From positions 1-64,000 of the forward strand of contig NZ_CADCTE010000144.1 of NCBI RefSeq assembly GCF_902805515.1: a DNA stretch of 64,000 bases, read 5' to 3'. The first letter of the stretch is position 1. Each line of letters starts with the position of its first letter. The stretch is from an uncultured Arthrobacter sp. (GTDB lineage: Bacteria > Actinomycetota > Actinomycetes > Actinomycetales > Micrococcaceae). The notes beneath the pieces were generated by a model. The model was not told the DNA's origin, ran no database searches, and was given only the letters and a program-made list of their open reading frames with translations. Shown piece after piece: positions 10,237-19,900 of the stretch. The position numbers were made by a program, and so were the translations under genes.

Positions 10237-11268
10237 TCAGCCTCCGGCAGGCAGGCCCTTTCCGGCCCACTCGAGCAGCCGGTCAAGGGGCCAGGTGGTG
10301 ACGATCCGCTCGGCGGGCACGCCGTTCCGTTCGGCCCGCTCCGCCCCGTACTGAAGGTAGTCGAGCTGGCCGGGTGCGTGGGCGTCGCTGTCGATGCTGA
10401 AGAGGCATCCTGCGTCAAGTGCGAGCCGGATGAGCCGGTCCGGTGGGTCCTGGCGTTCAAGCCGGGAATTAATCTCTACGGCCACGTTGTTCTCGGCGCA
10501 GGCGGCGAAGACCCGCGCCGCGTCGAACTCCGATTCCGGGCGGGTGCCCCTCGAGCCCTGCACGAGGCGCCCGGTGCAGTGGCCCAGGACGTTCGTCTGC
10601 GGGTTCGCGACTGCCCCGAGCATCCGGCGCGTCATGGTGCCGCGGTCGGAGCGGAGCTTGGAGTGCACGCTCGCCACCACAATGTCGAGCCCCTCGAGCA
10701 CCTCCGGCGCCTGGTCGAGGCCGCCGTCCTCGAGGATGTCGACCTCGATGCCGGTGAGCAGGCGGAACCCGTCGCTGCCGTCATTGATGGCCGCCACGAC
10801 GTCGAGCTGGTTTCTCAGCCGCTCGGTGCTCAGCCCGTTCGCGATGGTGAGGCCCGGCGAGTGGTCCGTCAGGGCCAGGTACTCCCGGCCGAGCAGGCGG
10901 GCCGCCGCGGCCATCTCCTCGATGGGCGATCCGCCGTCGGACCATTCGCTGTGGCTGTGCAGGTCGCCGCGCAGGGCGGCGCTGATGTCCGCTCCGCCCT
11001 CGGCGAGCGGCCGGGCGCCGCGCTCGCGCAGGCCCGCCAGGTAGTTGGGAACGCCGCCGTCGACGGCCTCCCGGATCACCTCGAAGGTCCGCTCCCCGAT
11101 TCCCTTGGTCCGCTTCAGCCGTCCATTGCCGATGCGTTCGGCCAGCTCCTCCCGGCTGAGCCCGGCGATGACAGCGGCCGCCTTGCGGAAGGCCTGAACC
11201 TTGAAGGAGGGAGCGGATTCCCGCTCAAGCCAGAAGGCAATCTCGTTGAGCGCGTCGGTGGCATCCAT
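10237..11268 (-). CDS. PHP domain protein with N-terminal HhH/polymerase X-like region
   Basis: DLHSHSEWSDGGSPIEEMAAAARLLGREYLALTDHSPGLTIANGL (PHP metal motifs) plus N-terminal helix-hairpin-helix-like GNGRLKRTKGIGERTFEVIREA. Confidence 0.88.
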   Translation of the reverse strand: MDATDALNEIAFWLERESAPSFKVQAFRKAAAVIAGLSREELAERIGNGRLKRTKGIGERTFEVIREAVDGGVPNYLAGLRERGARPLAEGGADISAALRGDLHSHSEWSDGGSPIEEMAAAARLLGREYLALTDHSPGLTIANGLSTERLRNQLDVVAAINDGSDGFRLLTGIEVDILEDGGLDQAPEVLEGLDIVVASVHSKLRSDRGTMTRRMLGAVANPQTNVLGHCTGRLVQGSRGTRPESEFDAARVFAACAENNVAVEINSRLERQDPPDRLIRLALDAGCLFSIDSDAHAPGQLDYLQYGAERAERNGVPAERIVTTWPLDRLLEWAGKGLPAGG

Positions 11269-11428
11269 GGCAACATCCTGCACCACGCCACCGGGCGCGG
11301 TCTGCCACCGGGCGGACGGAATCCCTGCCGCCCCGGCAGGGCGCGGGCGAGATCGTTGCACTGGGGTTCCCTCCCCTTCAGGATTGAAAGAAACGCGTTG
11401 ACACTGTAACGGCGATCACGCATCATCA

Positions 11429-11446
11429 AGTAAACAATTGTTTACT
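11429..11446. promoter_or_regulatory. 18-bp perfect palindrome, probable repressor operator
   Basis: agtaaacaattgtttact equals its own reverse complement; lies just after ttgaca (11398) and a -10-like hexamer, upstream of the 11492 gene set. Confidence 0.65.
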
Positions 11447-11491
11447 GCGGAGCAACCAAGCTGGGGACTGGGGTGCACTGCCTTCCCAGGG

Positions 11492-11917
11492 ATGGCTATG
11501 GAACAGGTAACCCTCGACGAGATTGAACGCGCAGCGGAGCGGCTCGTCGACGCCTTCGCCGCAACCGACACCGCCGGCTATTTCGCCGCCTTCGCCGAGG
11601 ATGCGAGCTTCGTCTTCTCCACCGAGGCCCGCCGGCTTGAGAACCGCGCCGCCTACGAATCGCTGTGGAACAGCTGGCTGGAGGACGGTTGGCGGGTGGT
11701 CTCGTGTACCAGCAGCAATCCGCGCATCCAGCTGCTCGGTCCCACCGCCGTCTTCACCCACGACGTCGAAACGGTCACCCGGACGGGGGACGGACCCGGG
11801 GAGACCACCCGCGAACGCGAGACCATCGTCTTCCACCGCTCCGGCGGGTCCATCACGGCCGTCCATGAGCACCTTTCCCCCCTTCCCGCCGATTCAGCCC
11901 TTCCGGAAGCGAGCTAG
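11492..11917 (+). CDS. SnoaL/NTF2-like domain protein
   Basis: LVDAFAATDTAGYFAAFAEDASFVFSTEARRLENRAAYESLWNSWLEDGWRVVSC...ERETIVFHRSGGSITAVHEHLS; NTF2-like pattern. Confidence 0.8.
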   Translation: MAMEQVTLDEIERAAERLVDAFAATDTAGYFAAFAEDASFVFSTEARRLENRAAYESLWNSWLEDGWRVVSCTSSNPRIQLLGPTAVFTHDVETVTRTGDGPGETTRERETIVFHRSGGSITAVHEHLSPLPADSALPEAS

Positions 11918-11921
11918 CGCC

Positions 11922-13355
11922 ATGGCGACCGAGCAGCCCACCCAGTCCAGGACCTCCGCGTACACCCGGCTGTCTAACCACCTCGAGAAGAACTCCGAGG
12001 GCTACGGCCCGCTCCGGGGCACTCTCGGCACCGGCCGTATCGGGATGATCTGGCTTGCCGCCAACCTGGTGGTGACAACCCTGCTGACCGGGACGCTCTT
12101 CGTCCCCGGCGTGAGCTGGCCCCTGGCCATCGGCATGATCCTGCTCGGCACGCTCATCGGCGGAGCGGTCCTGGTGCTGATCGGCAACATGGGAACCCGG
12201 ACCGGGCTGCCCACCATGTCCCTCACCAAGGGCTCGTTCGGGCTGCGCGGGTCTTTCCTGCCGGTGGCCGCGAACGTCATCATCCTGATGGGCTGGAGCT
12301 GGGTCCAGGCGATGCTTGCCGGCGTGACGGTGAACTTCCTCGTGGAGCAGGCCACCGGCTTCTCCAACCCCGTCCTGTTCTCCGTACTCTGCCAGCTCCT
12401 CGTGGTGTGCCTGGCGATCTTCGGCCACGCGGGCATCGCCCGGGTCGAACCGTGGCTGGCGCTGGTGATCCTCGCCTTCATGGGCTTCATCTTCATCTCC
12501 GCCTTCACCACCTTCACGCCGGCCGACTTTCTGACCACCCCGGTTGACCCGGAGGCCGGCTGGACGGGGGTCTCGGTACTCGACGTGGTGATCGCGACGG
12601 CGATCTCCTGGACAGTGCTCTCGGCGGAGTTCAACCGTCTGGCGAAGTCCTCGACGGCGGGAATCGTTGGCTCAGCGATCGGTTACACCCTCTCCACCGT
12701 CCTCGCCATGACGCTGGGAGCCACGGCCATCGCCTACGTCGTCCTCAACGGCGGCGAAGCGGTGCCGTTCGACCCCACCGTCATCGTCGCGGCCTTCGGG
12801 GCTCCGCTGGCGATCGTCATCTTCCTCTCGGTCATGGCCACAAACACGATGGTCGTCTACGGCATGGTGTCCTCGGTCGTGAACATGGTGCCCTCGCGCC
12901 GGGTCACCTTCCTCCGCACCGCGCTGGTGCTTGGGGTGATCTCGATCCTCGGCTCCACCTGGCTGGCGCTGCTGAACCAGTTCACCGCCTTTTTGGTGCT
13001 GATCAGCTCCCTGTTCATCCCCGTGTTCGCAGTGATGATCGTCGATTACTACCTGGTGCGCCGGCGCCACTACGGGACGGACATCCTCCGCGCCAACGGG
13101 GGCGACTACTGGTTCTCCAAGGGAGTCAATATCGCTGCCGTCGTCGTCTGGGCCGTCGGCGCGGCGGTGTCCCTGATCCTCACCTACTCCCTGCCGAGCC
13201 CCATCGGCGCCACCATCCCGACCTTCGTCATCTCCGCCCTGCTGTATCTGGGCTGGGCGGCGGCCACCGGCCGGATGGAACGGGGAACTCCCATCGATAA
13301 GCACCTCCTCGACCTGGCCCCGTCCCAGGAGCAGGATCCCCGTGCGGATCGTTGA
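11922..13355 (+). CDS. NCS1-type purine-cytosine permease family protein
   Basis: TRLSNHLEKNSEGYGPLRGTLGTGRIGMIWLAANLVVTTLLTGTLFVPGVSWPLAIGMILLGTLIGGAVLVLIGNMGTRTGLPTMSLTKGSFGLRGSFLP; NCS1 fold. The track ORF at 11523 is over-extended. Confidence 0.92.
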   Translation: MATEQPTQSRTSAYTRLSNHLEKNSEGYGPLRGTLGTGRIGMIWLAANLVVTTLLTGTLFVPGVSWPLAIGMILLGTLIGGAVLVLIGNMGTRTGLPTMSLTKGSFGLRGSFLPVAANVIILMGWSWVQAMLAGVTVNFLVEQATGFSNPVLFSVLCQLLVVCLAIFGHAGIARVEPWLALVILAFMGFIFISAFTTFTPADFLTTPVDPEAGWTGVSVLDVVIATAISWTVLSAEFNRLAKSSTAGIVGSAIGYTLSTVLAMTLGATAIAYVVLNGGEAVPFDPTVIVAAFGAPLAIVIFLSVMATNTMVVYGMVSSVVNMVPSRRVTFLRTALVLGVISILGSTWLALLNQFTAFLVLISSLFIPVFAVMIVDYYLVRRRHYGTDILRANGGDYWFSKGVNIAAVVVWAVGAAVSLILTYSLPSPIGATIPTFVISALLYLGWAAATGRMERGTPIDKHLLDLAPSQEQDPRADR

Positions 13356-13995
13356 CCTCTCGCAGCCCGTGGTCACCGGGATGCAGGTGTACCCGGGCGA
13401 CCCGGAGGTCACCCTGGCTCCGGTGGCCACGCTGGCCGAGGACGGCTTCCAGGTCGCCAGCGTGCACGCCGGAACCCACACCGGCACCCACATCGACGCG
13501 CCGCTCCACTCCATCGACGGCGGTGCCCCGGTTGACCGGATCGCGCTGGAACGGCTGGTGGGCACGGCGAGGATCGTGAAATGCCCAGGCCTCGAACCGC
13601 ACCAGCACCTGCGGTGGGCCGACGTCGGGGACGGGCTCCGGGAGCTGCAGGCCGGCTCCATCGTGCTCTTCGAGACCGGGTGGTCGAAACACTTCGGCAC
13701 CGAGGACTACCTCGCGCACCCGGTCCTCTCCCCCGAGATCGCCGTGGCGCTGCTGGCCGCCGGGGTCTCGGTGGTCGGCGTCGACATGCTCAACCCCGAC
13801 GCGACCCTCGCCAACGGGGGCCTGCTCCCGTTCCACGCGGCCTTCCTGGGCGCCGGCGGGGTGATCATCGAGAACCTCACGAACCTCGCGGCCGTCACCT
13901 GGGAGGATCCGCTGGTCTCGGTCCTGCCCCTGCCGCTGGCCGGCATGGACGGGTCGCCGGTGCGTGCGGTGGCTTTGGACCTGGCCGGACACTGA
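13342..13995 (+). CDS. Cyclase family protein (kynurenine formamidase-like)
   Basis: DLSQPVVTGMQVYPGDPEVTL...VHAGTHTGTHIDAPLHSIDGG; HxGTHxDxPxH metal motif. GTG start overlapping the permease end. Confidence 0.92.
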   Translation: MRIVDLSQPVVTGMQVYPGDPEVTLAPVATLAEDGFQVASVHAGTHTGTHIDAPLHSIDGGAPVDRIALERLVGTARIVKCPGLEPHQHLRWADVGDGLRELQAGSIVLFETGWSKHFGTEDYLAHPVLSPEIAVALLAAGVSVVGVDMLNPDATLANGGLLPFHAAFLGAGGVIIENLTNLAAVTWEDPLVSVLPLPLAGMDGSPVRAVALDLAGH

Positions 13996-14012
13996 GGCCC
14001 CGCCAGGAGCAA

Positions 14013-14630
14013 TCAGGCCGGGAGGAAGCGGAAGGTCCCGGCGATGGCGTCGAAGAGGTCGAGCACCTCTTCCTCCAGGGCGAGGTTTGGGGACAGGCCG
14101 GTGACGAGGATGAACTCGTCGCCCGTTCCCGGGACCGGAACGAAGGTGTGGGAGACCAGGACGCGCACGCGCTGGGCATCGGTCGCCTGAACCTCCTCCT
14201 GCCCGCAGACGCGGGTCGCTCCGGTCCCGTCGCCCAGCCGGACAGCGGTGACCGTGCGCGGCGGGAGGTCGGCCGTGCCCGTGCCGCGGCCGCCGCCGAG
14301 CGCCGCCGACATCGCGGGGGTGGTGAAGGTGGCGGGATCAGGAGCTGTGACCGCGAACAGCATCACCTGCCCGACGAAGAAGCCGTCGTCGTACACGGTC
14401 GCCGTGCCGGCGCCCCACAGTGCCCCGGCCTTTCGTGCGGCCGACGTCACCCGCTTGGCGTGGGCGAAAAGCTCGTCGATCTGCACTCGCTCCTGCGCCG
14501 AACCCGCGCCTGTCATCGCCTCCCGCCTCGCGGTCACCAGCTGCTCGTGGGCGACGTCGAAGGTGGCCCAGTGCTCCGGTACGGCGACCGCGAAGCGGCC
14601 GGGGCGGGTGGGCAGGTCAAAGCTTGGCAT
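14013..14630 (-). CDS. Hypothetical protein at the distal end of the T7SS-like locus
   Basis: 205-aa ORF MPSFDLPTRPGRFAVAVPEHWATFDVAHEQLVTARREAM...; collinear with the locus, no family recognised. Confidence 0.7.
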   Translation of the reverse strand: MPSFDLPTRPGRFAVAVPEHWATFDVAHEQLVTARREAMTGAGSAQERVQIDELFAHAKRVTSAARKAGALWGAGTATVYDDGFFVGQVMLFAVTAPDPATFTTPAMSAALGGGRGTGTADLPPRTVTAVRLGDGTGATRVCGQEEVQATDAQRVRVLVSHTFVPVPGTGDEFILVTGLSPNLALEEEVLDLFDAIAGTFRFLPA

Positions 14631-14664
14631 TAGGTCAACTTCCGCGTCGTGGTGCTGGGATTCG

Positions 14665-14955
14665 TCATTTCTTGTCCTGGTCGAGTGCCTCGGCGAGGTG
14701 GTTGTCGGTATCCACGAAGGCCTGGGTGGCCTCCCGGATCTTGTCCCGGATCTTCTTGCCTTCGTCGATCAGCTGTTTCCGCCCGTCCGACCACCGGCGG
14801 TCGAAGGTCCGTGCCGCGCCCATCACATCGGGGGCATTGCCCAGCATCTGTTCGAGGTCGAGCTGACCGGTGCCGGTCTCCAGCAGGGACAGAACGTTGT
14901 CGAGGTCCCGGGCAGCCTCCTCGAGCTCCTCCAGGGGGACCGTGATGTGCGTCAT
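14665..14955 (-). CDS. WXG100/ESAT-6-like small protein
   Basis: 96 aa, helical, central RTFDRRWSDGRKQL (WxxG) and C-terminal TQAFVDTDNHLAEAL matching the second small protein at 21475. Confidence 0.7.
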   Translation of the reverse strand: MTHITVPLEELEEAARDLDNVLSLLETGTGQLDLEQMLGNAPDVMGAARTFDRRWSDGRKQLIDEGKKIRDKIREATQAFVDTDNHLAEALDQDKK

Positions 14956-15007
14956 TGGGATATCCCTTTCAGAGGTCGGGTGTCGGGCCCGGCGGGGCGG
15001 AGGCCGG

Positions 15008-16912
15008 TCATCGGCCGACCCGCCCGAAGCCGCCCGCACCCTTGGTGATGGGTTCGGTCCGGTTGGTCGGGCTTCCGGCGGCAAGGCCCGCCTGGCCACC
15101 GGTGGCTTCCTGTCCCACGAGCTGCCCTCCGTGCTCCTCGGAGTTCTGCCGCTCGGTAACCAGGACCTTGGTTCCGCCGTCGGCGCCGACCGAGACGCCG
15201 ATGACGGTGCTGTTGGCCGCCTTATCCACGGTGGAAGGGCCGGGGGAAGGGGTCTCGGGAGTCGGGGTCCCAGGCGCGGCCGGCGCAGGACCCGGTGCTG
15301 GGGCCGGATCGGCCGGTGCGGGCGTGGCCGGACGCGAGGGATCCGGAGTGCCGGGGGCGGGATCCACCGGTGCGGGCGTGGCCGGACGCGACGGGCCAGG
15401 CGTGCCGGGCGTGGGCTCGTTCACCGACGGTGCCGGAGACGACGGACGCGACGGACCCGGGGTGCCGGGGGTCGGCTCGTTCATCGACGGTGCCGGAGAA
15501 GACGGGCGCGACGGACCCGGGGTGCCGGTTACGGGGCTCGACGGCGCCGTCTGGAACTCCGACTCCGTGGAGGGGGCCGGCGAGGCAGGACGCGACGGGG
15601 CGGGCGATCCCGGCACCGGCTGGACCTCGGGCGTGGCGGGCCGGGACGGCGTAGTGACCGGCGCGGGGGCAGGGGCTGGAACAGAGGTAGGCGCAGGCGC
15701 AGGCGCCGGGGCGGGGGCAGGCGCCGGGGCAGGCGCCGCCTCACCGGGCGCACTCCTGGTCGCCGGCGGAGTGGAGGAGCCCGGCTTGCCGAAGACCGAG
15801 TTGAGCCCCGGCCCAAAGCGGGTGGCCAGCGCGCCACCGGCGCCTCCGGCAAAGCCGCCGGCGAGCGCACCGGAGAAAATCACCGCTGCGTTGAACGGTG
15901 TGCCGTCCTTGGCGTTGATCGCACCGCCGATCGAGTTGATCACCGCACCCGGCACGAAACCTTCGGTCGACGCCAGCAGGGCCTTCTTGAGGATCGGCGA
16001 GTTGCGGAGGAAGTCTCCGGTCGAGCGGAGGCCGGGCCCGATGGGGCCGGGCAGCGACGTCAGGAACCGGCCGGCGCTGGAGGTCGCGCTGCCCGCCTTG
16101 GCCCCTATCGACGGGATCAGGCGGATGGCGGCCATGCCTCCGCCGAATCCGAGGGTCAGGAATCCGACCACGAGCGCGCCGACGTCGAGCTTGCCCGTGG
16201 CCAGGGTATTGAATGCCGTGAGAAGCCCGAAGGTGAGCGCCCCCAGTGCGAAGCCGACGATGGGGAAGAAGATGCTGACGATGCCGACCACGATGCCCAG
16301 GATGATCTGGAGTACGGGGTTGTTCTTGAACCATTCGAGGAACTTCTGGAACAGGCTGCGCGCGGGCACCACGGTCACGTGCTCGAGCTCGTCGCGCAGC
16401 TTTCCGGCGGCCTGCTCGCGCAGCGCCTTCGCGTCGGCGGCCAGCCTCCGGGCTCCGGTGAGTACGCCGCGCGCGTCGTCGATCTGCGCTCCGCGCTGCT
16501 GGGCTGCCCGGCGGTCGTCGGCGCTGGCGTCCGAGGCGGGCTGCGGCGGAGCTTCGGCGGCCAGGGTCGCGACGGGCAGCGCCTGGTCCATGGAGCGGTC
16601 GATCTCGCTCTGGGTCTCGGAGAGCGTCCGGGCGTAGGCCGAGTAGGCCTCCGCCGCCTCGCGGAAGGACGTCGCGGCCTTGCGCAGCTTCTCCGGATAC
16701 TTCGTGCCGACCACCTCCCTCAGCTTTTCCATCGCCTCTCCGCGCCCCTCGGTCACTTCCTGGCTGGTGAGCACATCGGCTGCGGCGGCGGCGTCGTCAC
16801 CGAGGCTGGTGTACGTGGGGACGAGCTTTCCCAGCAGGGCCTCGGGGTCCCCGGGGGTGGGGTCGGCGTCGAGGCCCAGTACCTCGAAGCCGTTGACATG
16901 ACGGCGTGGCAT
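15008..16912 (-). CDS. T7SS-associated large protein: helical N-terminus, Gly-rich hydrophobic middle, Pro-rich repeats (candidate substrate)
   Basis: N-term MPRRHVNGFEVLGLDADPTPGDPEALLGKLVPTYTSL... resembling putative T7SS signal domains; ILGIVVGIVSIFFPIVGFALGALTFGLL; repeats PSRPSSPAPSxNEPTPGTPG. Confidence 0.75.
   Translation of the reverse strand: MPRRHVNGFEVLGLDADPTPGDPEALLGKLVPTYTSLGDDAAAAADVLTSQEVTEGRGEAMEKLREVVGTKYPEKLRKAATSFREAAEAYSAYARTLSETQSEIDRSMDQALPVATLAAEAPPQPASDASADDRRAAQQRGAQIDDARGVLTGARRLAADAKALREQAAGKLRDELEHVTVVPARSLFQKFLEWFKNNPVLQIILGIVVGIVSIFFPIVGFALGALTFGLLTAFNTLATGKLDVGALVVGFLTLGFGGGMAAIRLIPSIGAKAGSATSSAGRFLTSLPGPIGPGLRSTGDFLRNSPILKKALLASTEGFVPGAVINSIGGAINAKDGTPFNAAVIFSGALAGGFAGGAGGALATRFGPGLNSVFGKPGSSTPPATRSAPGEAAPAPAPAPAPAPAPAPTSVPAPAPAPVTTPSRPATPEVQPVPGSPAPSRPASPAPSTESEFQTAPSSPVTGTPGPSRPSSPAPSMNEPTPGTPGPSRPSSPAPSVNEPTPGTPGPSRPATPAPVDPAPGTPDPSRPATPAPADPAPAPGPAPAAPGTPTPETPSPGPSTVDKAANSTVIGVSVGADGGTKVLVTERQNSEEHGGQLVGQEATGGQAGLAAGSPTNRTEPITKGAGGFGRVGR
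15308..15560 (-). repeat. Intragenic tandem repeat encoding PSRPxxPAPxxxxPTPGTPG (about 54-60 nt units)
   Basis: Protein units of 20, 20 and 18 aa: PSRPSSPAPSMNEPTPGTPG, PSRPSSPAPSVNEPTPGTPG, PSRPATPAPVDPAPGTPD, then PSRPATPAPADPAP. Confidence 0.85.
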
Positions 16913-19900
16913 CTACGTGTCCTCTCTTGGAGTACCGGCCGGGACGGCAGGCGGAAAAGCTGGAAGCGGTTCGGGAGTTGGTGCGTTGGTTTCGGGAACC
17001 TGCACGGCGATGAGCTGCCCGTCGCCGAGGTGGAGGAGGCCCCGCCCGGAGACCGTCGGGGTGCCCACGACGCCGCGGCCGAGCCGAACGCCGATCAGTT
17101 CGCCGTCGGCGATCGACTGCGGGGCCAGGAGCAGCCCCTGCCGGTTCCGACGGGCGAGGGCGACCCATCCCCCGATCGCGTTGCCGAGGGCCTCGGCGTT
17201 GCCTCCTGCGAGGACCGCCCAGCCCTCCCCTGCGGCGCCGCGCGCCAGGGCCTGGATCTCCGCGGAGAAGTCGTTGGCCAGCACCATCTCGGCGTCGTCG
17301 ATGATGAGCATCCCGCGCTCCTGGGGAACCCGTGAGAGTGCCTGCCTCAGGTCGGCGGACGAGGTGTCCGGGTCGACGAGCACCGCGGCCACGCCGGGGT
17401 GTCCCTCGAGGCCGCGCAGCGGGCTGCGCCGGGGCGCGATGACCACGATGCCGTCGCCGCGCCGCAGCGCCGCCAAAGCCATGGTGAGCAGCGCCGTGCT
17501 GCGGCCGCTCTTCGGCGGCCCGGCGACCAGGAAGGTGGGCGTGTCGCTGAGGTCGGGGCCGAGCGGGACCAGGTCGTCCCCGCCCAGGCCGACCAGGATC
17601 CGGTTGGCCGGCAGGGCCGCGACGGCCCGGGCACCGGCCTCCGCATAGCTGATGCGGTCAGGCAGGGCTCGAAGCGGACGCGGGCGCAGCCCGTCCGGGA
17701 CATTCCGGTCGCGCTCCCGCAGACGGGAGGCCAACTGCTCGAGGGCCAGCGCCTGGGCGGCGCCGCTGACCTCGTCGGCGCCCTGGAGCGCCGGGAGGAC
17801 GCCGATCTGGACCTCCACTCCGTCCCTCGGACGCAGGGCGCGGCCCGGCGGCATGTTCTCGGGCACGGCCTTCGGGCGGATCCCGACCATCGACCAGTCG
17901 GCGGAGTCGTTGAGCCGGAGGACGAGTTTGTCCTCGGTGGTGCCGGCATAGCGGCTTGAGGCAAGCGACCGGTCGCCGGCGAGGATGAGGTGCAGCCCGA
18001 CGGCGGCGCCGTCACGCAGGATGGTGGTGAGCCGTTCGAGGAGCGACCCGTTGTCGTGGTTGGCGTACTCGCGGTCGAACACTTCGAACCGGTCGACCAG
18101 GACGACGAGGTGGGGCGGCCGCTCCTCCTCGGGCAGCTGGCTGCGGAGTTCGTGGAGGTCGGAGACACCGCGGGCACCGAGCATCCGCTGGCGGGAGTGG
18201 AGTTCCGCGGTCAACCGCGAGATCAGGCGTCCGAGCCGCTCCGGGGAGCGGTGGTCGATCACCGCCCCGACGTGCGGCAGGTCGGTCAGCGCGTTGAGCG
18301 CGCCGGTCCCGCAGTCGATGCCGTAAAGGTGGACGTCCTTCGTGCTCACGGCAGTGGCGATGGCCGCGGCGAGTGTGCGAAGCGCCTGGGAGCGTCCGCT
18401 CTGCGGCGCGCCGATCAGGTGGAAGTGTCCCATGGTGTCGAGGTCGAACTGCAGCGGCAGCTGCTGCTGGAGCTGCGGGTCGTCGATTAAACCCCAGGTT
18501 GCAGGGGCGAGGGACGCTTCGGTGCGCCGCGCCTCTCCGTGCATGACCGCCGTGTCAGCTGCCAGCTCGATCCGCTGGGGAAGGGGCGGCAGCCACGGCC
18601 GGGACGGTGGGGCGATCCCCAGCTGGTCGGCGGCGCGCGTCAGTGCGTCGGCGAGGAACGCCATGTCGGTGGTGAGTTCACCGGCCGGCGACGGGTCGGT
18701 GCTGCCGTCTGCGCCGCTTGCCGTTCCCGCGGCGCCCGGGTGGGCCCCGGGGTGGCCGGCACCCGGGGCGGGCGGAGCAAGCGGAGGAACGCCGTCGCCC
18801 AGCTCGGCCCAGGGAACCCTTCCGACGGCGGCCGCCACCGCGGCAGCATCGGCAGGGCGGGCCGATGCCCGGCGTCCGCCCACCCGTGCGGCCTGGAACG
18901 GCAGGAGGACCGAGGCGCTCATCCGGGCAAAGGCCCGACCCGGCGTGGACGGCGAGAGGGTTGCACTGTCCGGGGCATCGATGATGTCGCGGCTTTCCGA
19001 GGCATCGGTGGTTCGGAGGGCGATGCGCAGCGTCGTGTTGGCGCGGATGTCGGCCGAGACCGCCCCGGAGGGGCGCTGGGTCGCCAGGATGAGGTGAAGT
19101 CCGAGCGACCGGCCCCGCTGGGCGAGGTTGACCATGCCGCTGACGAAGTCGGGAAGCTCCCGGACCATTGACGCGAATTCGTCGATCACGATGACCAGGC
19201 GCGGCAGGGCGGGAAGTGAAGGGTCGAGGCTGCGCCGGTCGAGGTAGTCCGGGAGGTCCTTGGCGCCGGCGTCGGCCAGCAGATGTTCGCGCCGGCGCAG
19301 CTCCGAGTTGAGGGACGTCAGCGCCCGCTCGACGAGGTGCGTGTCGAGGTCTGTGACCATACCGATGGTGTGCGGCAGGTCGGCGCATTCGGCGAAGGCA
19401 CTGCCGCCCTTGTAGTCGACGAGGACGAAGTTCATCTCGTCAGGCCGGTTCGCCACAGCGAGCGATGCAACGAGGCTCTGGAGCAGTTCGGACTTGCCGG
19501 AGCCCGTCGTCCCGGCCACGAGGCCGTGCGGGCCGTCCCGTTCGAGGTCGACGACGAAGGCACCGTCGAGCCCCACGCCGAGCCGGGCCTGGGTGCTCCG
19601 GGCCGAAAGCAGCCACCGTCCGGCGACCTCGTCGGCGACTGAGTCTGACAGGCCAAGGAGGTCGACGAGCCGGACGGCCTTGGGCAGCACAGTGCCGTCG
19701 CTGTCGCCGACGGCGCGCAGGGGCGCCAGGCTGCGAGCCACCGTCTCGTACCAGGCGGGGCGGGGCGCGTCGGCGCGGATCTTCTGGGCGGTTCCATCCG
19801 CGCCGAGCACCTCACCGCGGCCGTCCTCGCCCACCGATAGAACGACCGAGCACTCCTCGGGCAGCCGCTCCGCCTCGCGGTCGATGCAGAGGAAGAAGAC

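Noticed and set aside
15660-15740. GAGAGA/APAPAP tract as a separate repeat element or regulatory DNA
   Set aside because: It is the coding sequence of the Pro-Ala linker in the 15008-16912 protein.
14870-17335. 821-aa plus-strand ORF and the overlapping 560-aa ORF (14955-16637)
   Set aside because: Antisense to the T7SS-like genes; composition is Gly/Arg/Asp-rich GC-frame translation with no domain, while the minus strand has clear family motifs.
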